This document shows positions 51,238 through 60,945 of a stretch of 64,000 nt of DNA, piece by piece. Positions within the stretch are counted from its first letter, which is position 1, and every line of letters starts with the position of its first letter. A model generated the notes under the pieces. The model made no database searches. It had not been told where the DNA came from and saw only the letters and a program-made list of their open reading frames with translations. Made by a program: the position numbers and the translations under genes. This DNA comes from Rhodospirillaceae bacterium (GTDB lineage: Bacteria; Pseudomonadota; Alphaproteobacteria; GCA-2731375): contig JABJKS010000061.1 in the NCBI GenBank assembly GCA_018660265.1, positions 62,001 through 126,000 on the forward strand. The letters run 5' to 3'.

Positions 51238-52398
51238 ATGTTATTCACAGAACAGCACGAAGAGTTACGTAATTCCGTACGCCGTTTCGTTGAGGCGGAG
51301 ATCAACCCTTACGTGGATGATTGGGAAGAAGAAGGACGTTTCCCGGCCCACGAGCTGTTCAAGAAGATGGGCAGCCAGGGTTTCCTCGGTGTTGATAAGG
51401 CCGAGGACGTGGGCGGTATGGGCCTGGACTATTCCTATGTCATGGCCTTTGCCGAAGAAATGGGCACGGCCCATCACGGCTCCGTCCCCATGGCGGTCGG
51501 GGTGCAGACGGCCATGGCGACGCCCGCATTGGCGCAGTTCGGCTCGGACGAATTGCGGCAGGAGTTTCTTGCCCCCGCAGTCAGCGGCGATATGGTTGCC
51601 GCCATCGGGGTCACGGAGCCCGGCGCGGGCTCTGATGTTGCGTCCTTGAAGACCAATGCCCGCAAGGATGGCGATGATTACATCATCAATGGTTCTAAAA
51701 TGTTTATCACCAACGGTGCCCAGGCGGATTGGGTCTGCCTGTTGTGCAATACCTCCGACGGGCCCATCCATCGTAACAAAACCCTAATCTGCGTCCCCAT
51801 GAATACGCCCGGCGTGACGGTGGAGCGGACACTGAACAAAATGGGTATGCGCGCCTCTGACACCGCTTTGATCTTTTTTGATGATGTACGGGTGCCCCAG
51901 CGCAATCGCATTGCCAATGAGGGTGAGGGTTTTACCTATCAGATGATCCAGTTTCAGGAGGAGCGTTTGTGGGGCGCTCTGAGCATGCTGCGGCCTATGG
52001 AAAAGGCCATCCAGGATACAATCGAATATACCCGGGATCGAAAAATATTCGGCGGCTCGATCCTGGATAATCAAGTTGTGCATTTCCGCATGGCGGAGCT
52101 GACGACGGAGATTGAACTGCTGCGTTCCCTGGTTTACCGGGCTGGCGAGGACCTGGTGGCGGGGGAGGATGTGACCTATCTCGCCTCCATGGCCAAGCTA
52201 AAGGGCGGTCGTCTGGTACGCGAGGTTTCCGATAGCTGCCTGCAATACTGGGGCGGCATGGGCTATATGTGGGAGAGCAAGATCGGCCGTCTGTTCCGCG
52301 ACGGTCGCCTGATGTCCATCGGCGGTGGTGCGGATGAGGTGATGTTGCAGATCCTCTGTAAATACATGGACATCCTGCCGGGCCGCCGAAACAAATGA
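51238..52398 (+). CDS. Acyl-CoA dehydrogenase
   Basis: A 386-aa FAD enzyme that puts an alpha-beta double bond into an acyl-CoA. AIGVTEPGAGSDVASLKTNARKDGDDYIINGSKMFITNGAQADW is the family signature 1 region. The C-terminal signature is QYWGGMGYMWESKIGRLFRDGRLMSIGGGADEVMLQIL. The typical catalytic Glu position is not obvious by eye in this subgroup. It lies between the carboxyltransferase and the biotin carboxylase subunit genes; a GGCGGAG site precedes the ATG. The order (SDR, CT, ACAD, BC, ACAD) resembles the acyclic terpene (atu) and leucine (liu) operons. Confidence 0.9.
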   Translation: MLFTEQHEELRNSVRRFVEAEINPYVDDWEEEGRFPAHELFKKMGSQGFLGVDKAEDVGGMGLDYSYVMAFAEEMGTAHHGSVPMAVGVQTAMATPALAQFGSDELRQEFLAPAVSGDMVAAIGVTEPGAGSDVASLKTNARKDGDDYIINGSKMFITNGAQADWVCLLCNTSDGPIHRNKTLICVPMNTPGVTVERTLNKMGMRASDTALIFFDDVRVPQRNRIANEGEGFTYQMIQFQEERLWGALSMLRPMEKAIQDTIEYTRDRKIFGGSILDNQVVHFRMAELTTEIELLRSLVYRAGEDLVAGEDVTYLASMAKLKGGRLVREVSDSCLQYWGGMGYMWESKIGRLFRDGRLMSIGGGADEVMLQILCKYMDILPGRRNK

Positions 52399-52443
52399 GA
52401 CCAAACAAGTGAGCCACCTGAAGACGAGAAGGGATACCAACAT

Positions 52444-54414
52444 ATGGCCTTTACCAAGGTCCTGATCGCCAATCGCGGCGAAATTGCCTGCCGTATCATG
52501 CGCACGTCCCATGCCATGGGCTATCGCACAGTCGCCGTATATTCCGAAGCCGATGGGGATGCCCCGCATGTTCAGTTGGCCGACCAGGCGGTTTGTATCG
52601 GACCGGCCCCGGTTGCCGAGTCTTATTTAAATGTCAGCGCCATACTTGCTGCCGCAGCCCGCACCGGCGCGGATGCGGTGCATCCCGGCTACGGCTTCTT
52701 GGCGGAGAACGCGGCTTTCGCCCAGGCCTGTGCCGATGCAGGTTTGACCTTCATTGGGCCATCACCCAAGGCCATCGACCTGATGGGCAACAAGCGCCTG
52801 GCGAAGCTGCGCATGGCGGATGCGGATGTCCCCTGTGTGCCCGGTTACAGCGGCGCTGATCAGGACGATGGCGTGCTGACGGCGGAAGGGGAGAGCATTG
52901 GCTTTCCCCTGATGGTCAAGGCGGCTTCAGGCGGCGGCGGACGCGGTATGCGCCTGGTGGAAAATGCGGCTGATCTGCCTGCCGCCATTACCGGTGCCCG
53001 CTCGGAGGCGGAGAACGCTTTTGGCTCCGGCGAATTGATCCTGGAAAAAGCGGTCATCGAACCGCGCCATGTGGAAATACAGGTCTTTGCCGACAGTCGC
53101 GGTAACTGCGTACACCTGGGCGAACGTGATTGTTCCATCCAGCGCCGGCATCAAAAGGTGGTGGAGGAAGCGCCATCGCCTGCGGTAGGTCCGGAACTGC
53201 GCGCTGCCATGGGGGCAGCAGCCGTGGCCGCTGCCCAGGCCATCAACTATCAGGGTGCCGGCACGGTGGAATTCCTGCTTGGTGCGGATGGCAGCTTTTT
53301 CTTTCTGGAAATGAACACCCGCCTGCAGGTGGAACACCCGGTGACGGAAATGATCACTGGCCTGGATCTGGTGGAATGGCAGTTGCGTGTGGCGGCGGGA
53401 GAGCCATTGCCTCTGGATCAGAATGGCATCACCTATGACGGCCATGCCATCGAAGTCCGCCTTTATGCCGAGGATCCTTATGCGGATTTCCTGCCGCAAA
53501 CAGGCACGGTTGTTGCCTGGCGGCCGTCACCGGATGTGCGCGTTGATACCGGCATTGTGGAAGGCCAGGAAATCTCACCCTTTTATGACCCCATGGTGGC
53601 CAAGGTGATCGCGCACGGCGGTGATCGAGAGGAGGCCCGCCGTCGTCTGGTGCGCGGCCTGGAGGATACGACCTTGCTGGGCCTGCCAAACAATCGCGGC
53701 TTTTTGGTGGACGTCCTGCGCCATGAACGCTTTGCCGATGGCAGCGCGACGACGGCCTTTATCGGCGAACATTTTCCCGATTTATTGCGCCCGGTGCCCA
53801 GTGCTGCGGCCCGCGCCCTGGCCGCCGTGCTGATCTATCGCCACAGCATCCGGAATGGCCCCCAAGATGGGGCACAGATGGGCTGGCGTTCGGCTTCGCC
53901 CATCGTGGTTGCCATTGACCTTCGGTTTGACGCGGAAAAATGCGCTTGCCGGATTTCCCCGACCGGTACGGGGTTTCAGGTATCCCTGGATGATGACGCG
54001 GCCGAAACATTGCAATTGATCAGTGTCTCGGACGGCAGCGTTCGGTTCGCCTGGGATGGTGTGGTGAGTACCGCGAACTTTGCCTATGAGGATGACGATT
54101 TGCATCTGGATCTGGCAGGGGGCAGCAACAGGTTCTTTGAATTTACCCCGGCCCTGGCGGCGGCAACGGCGCGTGAAGGAGATGGCCGTTTAATTGCGCC
54201 CATGGCCGGGCGCATCGTTTCGGTAGGTGCACAGCCAGGCGAAACGGTGGTCAAGGGCCAGATCCTGGTGATCCTGGAAGCCATGAAGATGGAACACGAG
54301 ATTAAGGCCCCTGCTGATGGCGTCGTGGCGGAAATCGGTGTGACCGAAGGCGATCAGGTCAAGCCACGGCAAATGCTGGCGGTGGTCGCGGCAGAGTCTG
54401 AGGCGGCAGAGTAG
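52444..54414 (+). CDS. Acyl-CoA carboxylase alpha subunit (biotin carboxylase + biotin carrier)
   Basis: A 656-aa protein. The biotin carboxylase part starts with KVLIANRGEIACRIMRTSHAMGYRTVAVYSEAD and has KAASGGGGRGMRLV (ATP loop), ERDCSIQRRHQKVVEEAPSP and EMNTRLQVEHPVTEMITGLDLVEWQ. The C-terminal biotinyl domain ends with the biotin lysine K615 in LEAMKMEHE. The middle region (about 460-575) is the linker typical for MCC/GCC/PCC alpha chains. It works with the beta subunit encoded at 49559-51178. A GAAGGG site precedes the ATG. Confidence 0.93.
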   Translation: MAFTKVLIANRGEIACRIMRTSHAMGYRTVAVYSEADGDAPHVQLADQAVCIGPAPVAESYLNVSAILAAAARTGADAVHPGYGFLAENAAFAQACADAGLTFIGPSPKAIDLMGNKRLAKLRMADADVPCVPGYSGADQDDGVLTAEGESIGFPLMVKAASGGGGRGMRLVENAADLPAAITGARSEAENAFGSGELILEKAVIEPRHVEIQVFADSRGNCVHLGERDCSIQRRHQKVVEEAPSPAVGPELRAAMGAAAVAAAQAINYQGAGTVEFLLGADGSFFFLEMNTRLQVEHPVTEMITGLDLVEWQLRVAAGEPLPLDQNGITYDGHAIEVRLYAEDPYADFLPQTGTVVAWRPSPDVRVDTGIVEGQEISPFYDPMVAKVIAHGGDREEARRRLVRGLEDTTLLGLPNNRGFLVDVLRHERFADGSATTAFIGEHFPDLLRPVPSAAARALAAVLIYRHSIRNGPQDGAQMGWRSASPIVVAIDLRFDAEKCACRISPTGTGFQVSLDDDAAETLQLISVSDGSVRFAWDGVVSTANFAYEDDDLHLDLAGGSNRFFEFTPALAAATAREGDGRLIAPMAGRIVSVGAQPGETVVKGQILVILEAMKMEHEIKAPADGVVAEIGVTEGDQVKPRQMLAVVAAESEAAE

Positions 54415-54439
54415 CCAAGACGCGAGGAGTATTCCGACA

Positions 54440-55594
54440 ATGAACATCCCCAATCAACCAAGCAGCCTCTATTACACAGATGAGCATGTGGCCTTCCGCG
54501 ACACCATGCGCCGTTTTGTAGAGCGGGAGATCGAGCCCTATGCGACTGAATGGGACGAGGCGGAGGAATTTCCACGGGAACTGTATAAAAAGGCGGCGGA
54601 AGTCGGCTTGCTGCAACTGGGTTATCCCGAAGAATACGGCGGTATCACATGTGACCGTTTCTTCAATGTCATCGTCGCCCAGGAATTGGCTCGGGCCGGG
54701 GCCGGCGGCATCTATGCCTCGTTAATGAGCCACACCATCGGCACGCCTCATTTGGCTCAATTCGGCTCTGACGAATTAAAGGCCCGGGTTCTGCCAAGTG
54801 TGTTGGCGGGTGAGAAGATCGCTGCCCTGGCGGTTACCGAACCATCGGGCGGCTCGGATGTGGCGCAGTTGAAGACCACGGCCAAGCGGGATGGGGATGA
54901 CTATATTGTCAACGGCCAGAAGATATTCATAACCTCCGGCGTCAGGGCGGATTTTTATACCGTCGCAGTCCGCACGGGTGGTGAGGGCCTGGGCGGTATC
55001 TCGTTGTTGATGATCGAAAGGGACCGGCCGGGGTTCGAACGGACAAAACTAAAGAAAATGGGTTGGTGGGCCTCGGATACCGCAGCCCTGTATTTTGATG
55101 ACGTGCGGGTTCCCGTCGCCAACTTAATTGGGGAGGAGCACCAGGGCTTTAAGGCGATCATGCATAATTTCAACTATGAACGCCTTGGCATGTCCGCCTC
55201 TGCCCTGGGCTATGCCCAGACCTGCCTGGATGAGGCGACGTCTTATGCCAAGGAGCGCCATACTTTTGGCAAGCCTTTGATCGAGAACCAGGTGATCCGC
55301 CATAAGCTGGTGGACATGGCCATGCGGATCAATTCCGGTGTCGCCTATCTGGAAAACCTGACCTGGCGGGATATGCAAAAGGAACGCGTGGTCGCCGACG
55401 TCTGCATGTTGAAGGTCCATGCGACATCGACAATGGAATTCTGCGCCAATGAGGCCATGCAGATCCTGGGCGGGGCCGGCTATATGCGCGGCGGCAAGGT
55501 GGAACGCATTTATCGTGAGTGCAAAGTCATGGCCATCGGCGGCGGATCAGCGGAAATCATGAAGGACCTGGCGGGCCGGCAAATGGGGCTTTAG
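54440..55594 (+). CDS. Acyl-CoA dehydrogenase (isovaleryl-/citronellyl-CoA type)
   Basis: A 384-aa FAD dehydrogenase. ALAVTEPSGGSDVAQLKTTAKRDGDDYIVNGQKIFITSGVRADFYTVAVRT is the first family signature, and AMQILGGAGYMRGGKVERIYRECKVMAIGGGSAEIM the second; the glutamate of KVERIYRE is a candidate catalytic base. It is the last gene of the operon, and the ATG follows GAGGAG. Sequence type is close to isovaleryl- and citronellyl-CoA dehydrogenases (family knowledge). No hydratase (liuC/atuE) or HMG-CoA lyase is in the visible operon. Confidence 0.9.
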   Translation: MNIPNQPSSLYYTDEHVAFRDTMRRFVEREIEPYATEWDEAEEFPRELYKKAAEVGLLQLGYPEEYGGITCDRFFNVIVAQELARAGAGGIYASLMSHTIGTPHLAQFGSDELKARVLPSVLAGEKIAALAVTEPSGGSDVAQLKTTAKRDGDDYIVNGQKIFITSGVRADFYTVAVRTGGEGLGGISLLMIERDRPGFERTKLKKMGWWASDTAALYFDDVRVPVANLIGEEHQGFKAIMHNFNYERLGMSASALGYAQTCLDEATSYAKERHTFGKPLIENQVIRHKLVDMAMRINSGVAYLENLTWRDMQKERVVADVCMLKVHATSTMEFCANEAMQILGGAGYMRGGKVERIYRECKVMAIGGGSAEIMKDLAGRQMGL

Positions 55595-55648
55595 ACCAAT
55601 GTCGAGAGGTACTCAGCCCGGCGACTCGAGGAATATCGAGATGGTCTA
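55592..55648. terminator. Inverted repeat joining the stops of two convergent genes
   Basis: The arms TAGACCA (55592-55598) and TGGTCTA (55642-55648) are exact reverse complements; each contains the stop codon of one of the two convergent genes. TCGA blocks extend the pairing inside. There is no T-run, so it would be an atypical terminator or a simple coincidence of a small hairpin. Confidence 0.35.
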
Positions 55649-56638
55649 GTCGCTGTAGGCCAGGTTCGGATTAACAGCAGTTAAGATGCCGTCGTTCAAT
55701 TCCATGGTGCAGTACGGCGTTTCAACAGTTTGATTGGGTTTGTAACTGAACAGAATATCCCAACCAGCGTCCACAAACAGTTTTTCCATTTTATTATGAA
55801 CATCTTCGCCGTGGGTGCCCATGTGCACCCGTCGAACTTTTTGGGTCAACGCATCCATAGCGGGGGGGAAGACGACTGTTTCGGATTGCTGCATGTCGGC
55901 TTCCACGTAGTCGACCCGTGCATAGGGTGCCAACAGGTCTTTCAGGGTTACGGCGCTGACGAAGGTAATCTCAGCGTTGAAGTCATAGTCCGTGCCGGGT
56001 GCAAGATCGATGCTCAAGTCGGTGCTGTTCCGCAGCAAGAGATTTTTCGCCAGCCTTTCCATAGAATCGCTTTGCTGGGCCAGATCCAGGATACCCATGC
56101 GATTAGCGCGGCTATTGGTCATTACGGAATTTTGCGCTCCCGAGCCCGGTGCGCCGATGGGGAAGAGGACTGGATTGTTGTCTCCACTCATCGCGGCCTC
56201 GATCAACCAATGGTCGTCTGGATTAATGCCGTTATAGCGGAAATGTTTCCGGGTCATTTCGATGTTTTCGGCCATGCCATCGACCGCTACCAATTGTGCA
56301 GGCATGGGGTTCAGTGCCTGCAGCGCCAAATAAGCGTTGACCGCCTGGCCGCCGTAGCAAGCTCCCAGGGTCATCATGACATAGGATCCTCGTGCTTCAC
56401 GGGCCGCAGCCACTGCATTGAAATATTCGAACCAATCTTCCCCCGTCGGCAGGTCAGGTGAATTCGTCTCAATAATCCCATCGCCTGTTGTTTCCGGATC
56501 TACGCCCCATATTTTTCTGAATTCCGCTGATGTCCGTTGCCCCAGGAAGTCGATAAGGAAACCTTTTTCGACATATCCGGAGAACGGCTCCACGTCTTTA
56601 AACGTATCCAAATATGGTTCGAAATCATTAACCGTCAT
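55646..56638 (-). CDS. FkbM-like methyltransferase
   Basis: A 330-aa protein that resembles an FkbM methyltransferase. SAM-site-like YVMMTLGACYGGQAVNAYLAL and AVDGMAENIEMTRKHFRYNGI are at about residues 90-140. The downstream YARVDYVEADMQQSETVVFP corresponds to the IKIDVEGAE region, with the acidic set E-A-D-M-Q. Start at ATG 56638 is preferred: AAAGG lies 9 bases upstream; an ATG at 56647 would overlap that site. It has no partner gene on the same strand. Acceptor unknown; family members act on sugar hydroxyls. Confidence 0.72.
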   Translation of the reverse strand: MTVNDFEPYLDTFKDVEPFSGYVEKGFLIDFLGQRTSAEFRKIWGVDPETTGDGIIETNSPDLPTGEDWFEYFNAVAAAREARGSYVMMTLGACYGGQAVNAYLALQALNPMPAQLVAVDGMAENIEMTRKHFRYNGINPDDHWLIEAAMSGDNNPVLFPIGAPGSGAQNSVMTNSRANRMGILDLAQQSDSMERLAKNLLLRNSTDLSIDLAPGTDYDFNAEITFVSAVTLKDLLAPYARVDYVEADMQQSETVVFPPAMDALTQKVRRVHMGTHGEDVHNKMEKLFVDAGWDILFSYKPNQTVETPYCTMELNDGILTAVNPNLAYSD

Positions 56639-56762
56639 GTCGCCCATCCTTTATCTAAATCCAGGCCGGATTATCAGAAATTATGGCTACTAAATGGTTA
56701 ATATCTGCATCAATCAACATGCCAGGGCTTGACCAAATTTGTTGGGACGGGCAAGCAGGGGC

Positions 56763-59411
56763 ATGATAAATGATACGCCCCAAACCAGCCATCCCGAGAC
56801 CATCCACCTAAGCGATTATCAACCGCCCGCATTTCTGGTTGATGACGTTGCCCTTGAATTTGATCTGCTGCCCGATGCAACCCAGGTGGTTACCCGGCTG
56901 CGGCTGACCAGAAATCCGGCCCATCGCAATAGCGCGGCGGATTTGTATCTTGAGGGGGAGGAGTTGGAGCTTTTGTCCCTCAGCCTGAATGGGACTGCCC
57001 TTGGCCCGAATGACTATGTTGTTGGTGCGGCTGGGCTTAGCCTGAGCGTGCCGGGCGATGCGGGCGAGCTTGAAATCACAACCAGAATAGCACCTGCAGC
57101 CAATACCAAGCTGGAAGGGCTGTATCAATCCGGGGGTATCTTCTGCACCCAGTGCGAGGCGGAAGGGTTTCGCCGTATCACTTATTTTCCCGACCGGCCC
57201 GACGTCATGACCACCTATCGGGTGACCATGCGGGCGGACAAGGTGGCCTGTCCGGTGCTGTTGTCCAACGGCAATTTGGTTGAGGCAGGCGATCTGCCCG
57301 ATGGCCGGCATTTCGCCGTCTGGGATGACCCGTTTCCAAAACCGTCATATCTGTTCGCCCTTGTGGCCGGTGATCTGTCCTGGCTGGAAGATAATTTCGT
57401 CACAATGTCGGGACGGGACGTGACATTGCGGATCTACACAGACCCCGACAACGAAGACCGTTGCGCCTATGCCATGGGGGCTTTGCAACGTTCCATGCGC
57501 TGGGACGAAGAAAAATACGGTCTGGAATACGATCTGGATCTGTTCAACATCGTCGCCATCAATGATTTCAACATGGGTGCCATGGAGAATAAGAGCCTGA
57601 ACGTTTTCAACGCGAAATACGTTTTGGCCAACCCGGAAACAGCGACGGACGACGACTATGCCAATATCGAGGCCATCGTGGCGCATGAATATTTCCACAA
57701 TTGGACCGGCAACCGGGTCACCTGCCGGGACTGGTTTCAACTAAGCCTGAAGGAAGGCCTGACGGTCTTTCGCGATCAGCAATTCTCTGCTGATATGCGC
57801 TCCGCCCCGGTGCAGCGTATCAAGGATGTCCGTGGCCTGCGGGCCGCGCAATTCCCTGAAGACGCGGGCCCCCTGGCCCATCCCGTTCGCCCGGCCAGTT
57901 ATATGGAGATCAACAATTTCTATACCGCCACGGTCTATGAAAAAGGGGCTGAGGTGATCGGCATGTATCAGACCCTGTTAGGCGCGCGTGGCTTCCGCAA
58001 AGGCATGGATCTGTATTTTGAACGCCACGACGGCCAGGCGGTAACGACGGATGATTTCCTCGCAGCAATGGCGGATGCCAACGATGCCGATCTGGAACAG
58101 TTCAAGCTGTGGTACAGCCAAGCCGGCACGCCTGAAATTCATGCCTCCGGCAGTTATGATCCCGATGCACGGACTTATGAATTGAGCTTGAGCCAGAACC
58201 TACCCGCGACACCCGATGGTGTCAGCAAACAGCCCATGCAGATCCCTGTCGCGGTTGGCTTGCTGGATGCTCAGGGGGCCGACTTTCCCCTGACCGAAGA
58301 CGGCGCGACGACGGTGGTTGTCGATCTGAACAGCGCCGATACGACTGTCAGGTTCGAAGATATTGCCAGCCCGCCGGTACCCTCCATCAACCGGGGTTTC
58401 TCCGCCCCCATCCAGGTTCGCCAGGAATTGCCCGAAGGTGGTGCCGCCTTCCTGATGGCCCATGACAGTGATCCCTTCAATCGCTGGGAGGCGGGACAGC
58501 AATATGCCGCCGGTCTGTTGAAAACCATGAGCGAAGAGATTTCGTCCGGCCAGGCACCTCTCATCGATCAGGATTATATCAGTGCGGTCAGACTAACCCT
58601 GACGGATGCCGGTCTTGACCCGGCCTTCGTCACCCTGGCCTGTCAGCTGCCTAGCGAGCAATTTCTGGCGGAGCAGGTCGAAGCTGCCGATCCAACATCA
58701 ATCCATCTGGCACGCGAAGCTTTGCGCTCGGCTGTTGCACGGAACCTGCGCGATGATCTTCTTGCCATTTATGATGGCAATCGATCCAATGCGCCGTTTA
58801 GTCCGGATTCCGACTCCGCCGGGCGGCGGGCTTTGAAAAACCTGGCTCTATCCTATCTTTCGACACTGGATGATGACCGCTGTCAGGCTTTGGCGGGCAA
58901 TCAGTTCCGGGACGCTGATAATATGACGGACCGCATGGCGGCCCTTTGGGCCCTCAATGACAAGGAAGGTGGCGAGCGGGAGGCGGCCCTGGCGACCTTC
59001 CATGATCAGTTCAAGGATGATGCGGTCGTGATCGATAAATGGCTGTCGTTGCAGGCGGCATCGTCGCGCCCGGATACTTTGGAGCAAGTCGTCGCATTGA
59101 TGGATCATTCGGTATTTTCCATCACCCAGCCCAATAAGGTGCGGGCCTTGATCTCTGCCTTTTGCGGGGCCAATCCCTATCGCTTCCACACTCCGGACGG
59201 CAGCGGATACCGCTTTCTGGCCGACAAGGTTTTGCAGCTGGACCCGATCAATCCCCAGGTCGCCGCGCGCCTGGCGACCCAGTTGGGCCGCTGGCGTCGT
59301 TATGACGAGACGCGCCAGGGCTTGATGCGGGCGGAGCTGTCGCGCATTCTTGCCGCTGAAACCTTGTCTGCAGACGTCTTCGAGATCGCCTCGAAGGCCC
59401 TGGGCGATTAA
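56763..59411 (+). CDS. pepN: Aminopeptidase N (M1 metallopeptidase)
   Basis: A 882-aa zinc aminopeptidase. The substrate motif GAMEN is at residues 272-276, the zinc site is HEYFHNW (H308, H312) with the third ligand E331 in KEGLTVF, and the WTGNRVTCRDWFQLSLKEGLTVFRDQQF stretch is the bacterial PepN signature. The protein covers the usual four domains. It removes N-terminal residues from peptides in the cytoplasm. ATG 56763 is used; a TTG at 56739 is in frame. The stop is 6 bases from the convergent DUF1847-type gene. Confidence 0.95.
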   Translation: MINDTPQTSHPETIHLSDYQPPAFLVDDVALEFDLLPDATQVVTRLRLTRNPAHRNSAADLYLEGEELELLSLSLNGTALGPNDYVVGAAGLSLSVPGDAGELEITTRIAPAANTKLEGLYQSGGIFCTQCEAEGFRRITYFPDRPDVMTTYRVTMRADKVACPVLLSNGNLVEAGDLPDGRHFAVWDDPFPKPSYLFALVAGDLSWLEDNFVTMSGRDVTLRIYTDPDNEDRCAYAMGALQRSMRWDEEKYGLEYDLDLFNIVAINDFNMGAMENKSLNVFNAKYVLANPETATDDDYANIEAIVAHEYFHNWTGNRVTCRDWFQLSLKEGLTVFRDQQFSADMRSAPVQRIKDVRGLRAAQFPEDAGPLAHPVRPASYMEINNFYTATVYEKGAEVIGMYQTLLGARGFRKGMDLYFERHDGQAVTTDDFLAAMADANDADLEQFKLWYSQAGTPEIHASGSYDPDARTYELSLSQNLPATPDGVSKQPMQIPVAVGLLDAQGADFPLTEDGATTVVVDLNSADTTVRFEDIASPPVPSINRGFSAPIQVRQELPEGGAAFLMAHDSDPFNRWEAGQQYAAGLLKTMSEEISSGQAPLIDQDYISAVRLTLTDAGLDPAFVTLACQLPSEQFLAEQVEAADPTSIHLAREALRSAVARNLRDDLLAIYDGNRSNAPFSPDSDSAGRRALKNLALSYLSTLDDDRCQALAGNQFRDADNMTDRMAALWALNDKEGGEREAALATFHDQFKDDAVVIDKWLSLQAASSRPDTLEQVVALMDHSVFSITQPNKVRALISAFCGANPYRFHTPDGSGYRFLADKVLQLDPINPQVAARLATQLGRWRRYDETRQGLMRAELSRILAAETLSADVFEIASKALGD

Positions 59412-59417
59412 TCCGGC

Positions 59418-60113
59418 TTAGGCCTTCCTGCCGGCCGCGGGCAGCTTCGGCGGCTTTTCGGGCCGGTTGGGGCCCCAGACCCGGCTGTAATAACTGTCGG
59501 CCAAATGCAACGCACCGATCGGGTTGTGGGCCAGGACGCGATCCTTGGCGACCAGCACTGTTGTCGGACCTTCGGCATACTTGAAGAACATGCTGTCATG
59601 GCCGACACACAGACCCAGTACCACGTTGAACTGGCAGCCCGCCTCGTTCAACAGTTTGGCCTGGCTGACCGGATTGCACATGGCTTCGAAATTACCGGGG
59701 CGGATTTTTTCATCATCCCGCAGGCCCATATCTTCCTTTGGTACGCCGCCATGTTTGCAGGCAACGGAGGCGACTTCGAAACCATGACTTTCAAGAATAC
59801 CGCTTAGGGTGCGGGCCAGATCGACGAAGCTGATGCAGGTGGCGATACCGATTTTCGTGTAGTCCATCTTTTTGGCGAACTGACAGATCTCTTCGACCCG
59901 GGTCCATTGGCAATAGCCCTCGGCTTCCACACGGCCTGACTCCTGGGCGATGCGTTTGGTCTCCGGGTCCTCGTAAAGGGCCACGGCGGCGTCGATTTGT
60001 TCGGGCATAACCTTGGTCGGGCAATAACCCGGCCCCCGCGCCTCGCTCTCCCCTTGCCGGCAGGCCCGAACATTTTCGGGGCAGTAGGCGCACCCAGGTT
60101 CATCATAGCTCAT
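59418..60113 (-). CDS. DUF1847-type metal-binding protein
   Basis: A 231-aa protein with a conserved cysteine-rich start (CAYCPENVRACRQ) and several other cysteines (CPTKV, CQWTR, CKHGG, CNPVSQ, CVGHDS), typical of DUF1847 family proteins, which are predicted to bind metal. VLVAKDRVLAHNPIGALHLADSYYSRVWG is a family-specific C-terminal block. No function is established that I can cite. It has a strong GGGAG ribosome site. It lies upstream of nothing on its own strand and is separated by 97 bases from the racemase-family gene to its right. Confidence 0.75.
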   Translation of the reverse strand: MSYDEPGCAYCPENVRACRQGESEARGPGYCPTKVMPEQIDAAVALYEDPETKRIAQESGRVEAEGYCQWTRVEEICQFAKKMDYTKIGIATCISFVDLARTLSGILESHGFEVASVACKHGGVPKEDMGLRDDEKIRPGNFEAMCNPVSQAKLLNEAGCQFNVVLGLCVGHDSMFFKYAEGPTTVLVAKDRVLAHNPIGALHLADSYYSRVWGPNRPEKPPKLPAAGRKA

Positions 60114-60210
60114 GGTTGATCACTCCCAGCCAGTCGATTGGATAGGGGAAGGGTGGCCCAAAACAGGCAATGATGTCCTTGCGCTAGATCAATTGAGGGA
60201 TCAGGTGCCG

Positions 60211-60945
60211 CTATTGGGAGAAAATTCGGCCCCAACCATGCAAACGGGTCGCATCAACACCGGCCAGTTCCAAGGCGCGCAGGACAACCACGGAAATGCT
60301 GTCATAGATGGTCACGCCCAATTCCGCCTCTAATCGTTCCGCCAGGGCGGCACCACGCATGTTGGTACAGATGATGGAGATCGCCTCGGCACCTTCATTG
60401 GCGACCTCTCGACACATGGCCTCCACCTGGGCCTCGGTAATTTCGGAAAAGGAATAGTTGTCGCTGATGCCTAAATGCCGTTCCGCGATGCAGTCAAAAC
60501 CGGCGGCTTGATAATTGTCCAGAATGCGGGCCTGAACGTCATCTGTGTAAGGTGTGAGCAAGCCGAATTTTGTCACGCCATGGCGGCGAAACAGGTCGTT
60601 ATTGGCCAGGATGGAGGTGGTGGCCGGGGCCCCGGTGTTATCTGTGATACGGGTGCAAAGCGCCTCATCATTGTCAAAGCCCAACCAGCCCGCAGAAGTG
60701 CCGTTCCAGGCGATGGAATGACATTTCGCATCGGCCAAAAGATCAGCGGCACCTAGAAAGCGGTCATGATCAAATTGGGCCAGACCTTTGTCCGACAGAG
60801 AAATTTCCGTCACCTTAAAGCGGCTGAAATGGGCCGTGACTTCATCCAGGCCAGACAGCATGGCCGTCGTCGTCGGCTCTAACACCGTGTTTGATGAGGG
60901 TGTCAACATGCCCAGAATAATCCGCTCCGACAAATTAGGCATCAT
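60211..60945 (-). CDS. Asp/Glu racemase superfamily enzyme, arylmalonate-decarboxylase-like
   Basis: A 244-aa enzyme of the Asp/Glu/hydantoin racemase superfamily. The C-terminal catalytic cysteine C193 sits in IICTNMRG. The N-terminal cysteine site of racemases and maleate isomerases is replaced by G82 in AWNGTSAGW. Exactly this arrangement (Gly in place of the first Cys, within a GTS block) is known in arylmalonate decarboxylase. A decarboxylase or isomerase of small dicarboxylic acids is therefore likelier than a racemase. It overlaps the 3' end of the upstream MFS transporter gene, so uptake and conversion of the same compound are likely. Confidence 0.72.
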   Translation of the reverse strand: MMPNLSERIILGMLTPSSNTVLEPTTTAMLSGLDEVTAHFSRFKVTEISLSDKGLAQFDHDRFLGAADLLADAKCHSIAWNGTSAGWLGFDNDEALCTRITDNTGAPATTSILANNDLFRRHGVTKFGLLTPYTDDVQARILDNYQAAGFDCIAERHLGISDNYSFSEITEAQVEAMCREVANEGAEAISIICTNMRGAALAERLEAELGVTIYDSISVVVLRALELAGVDATRLHGWGRIFSQ

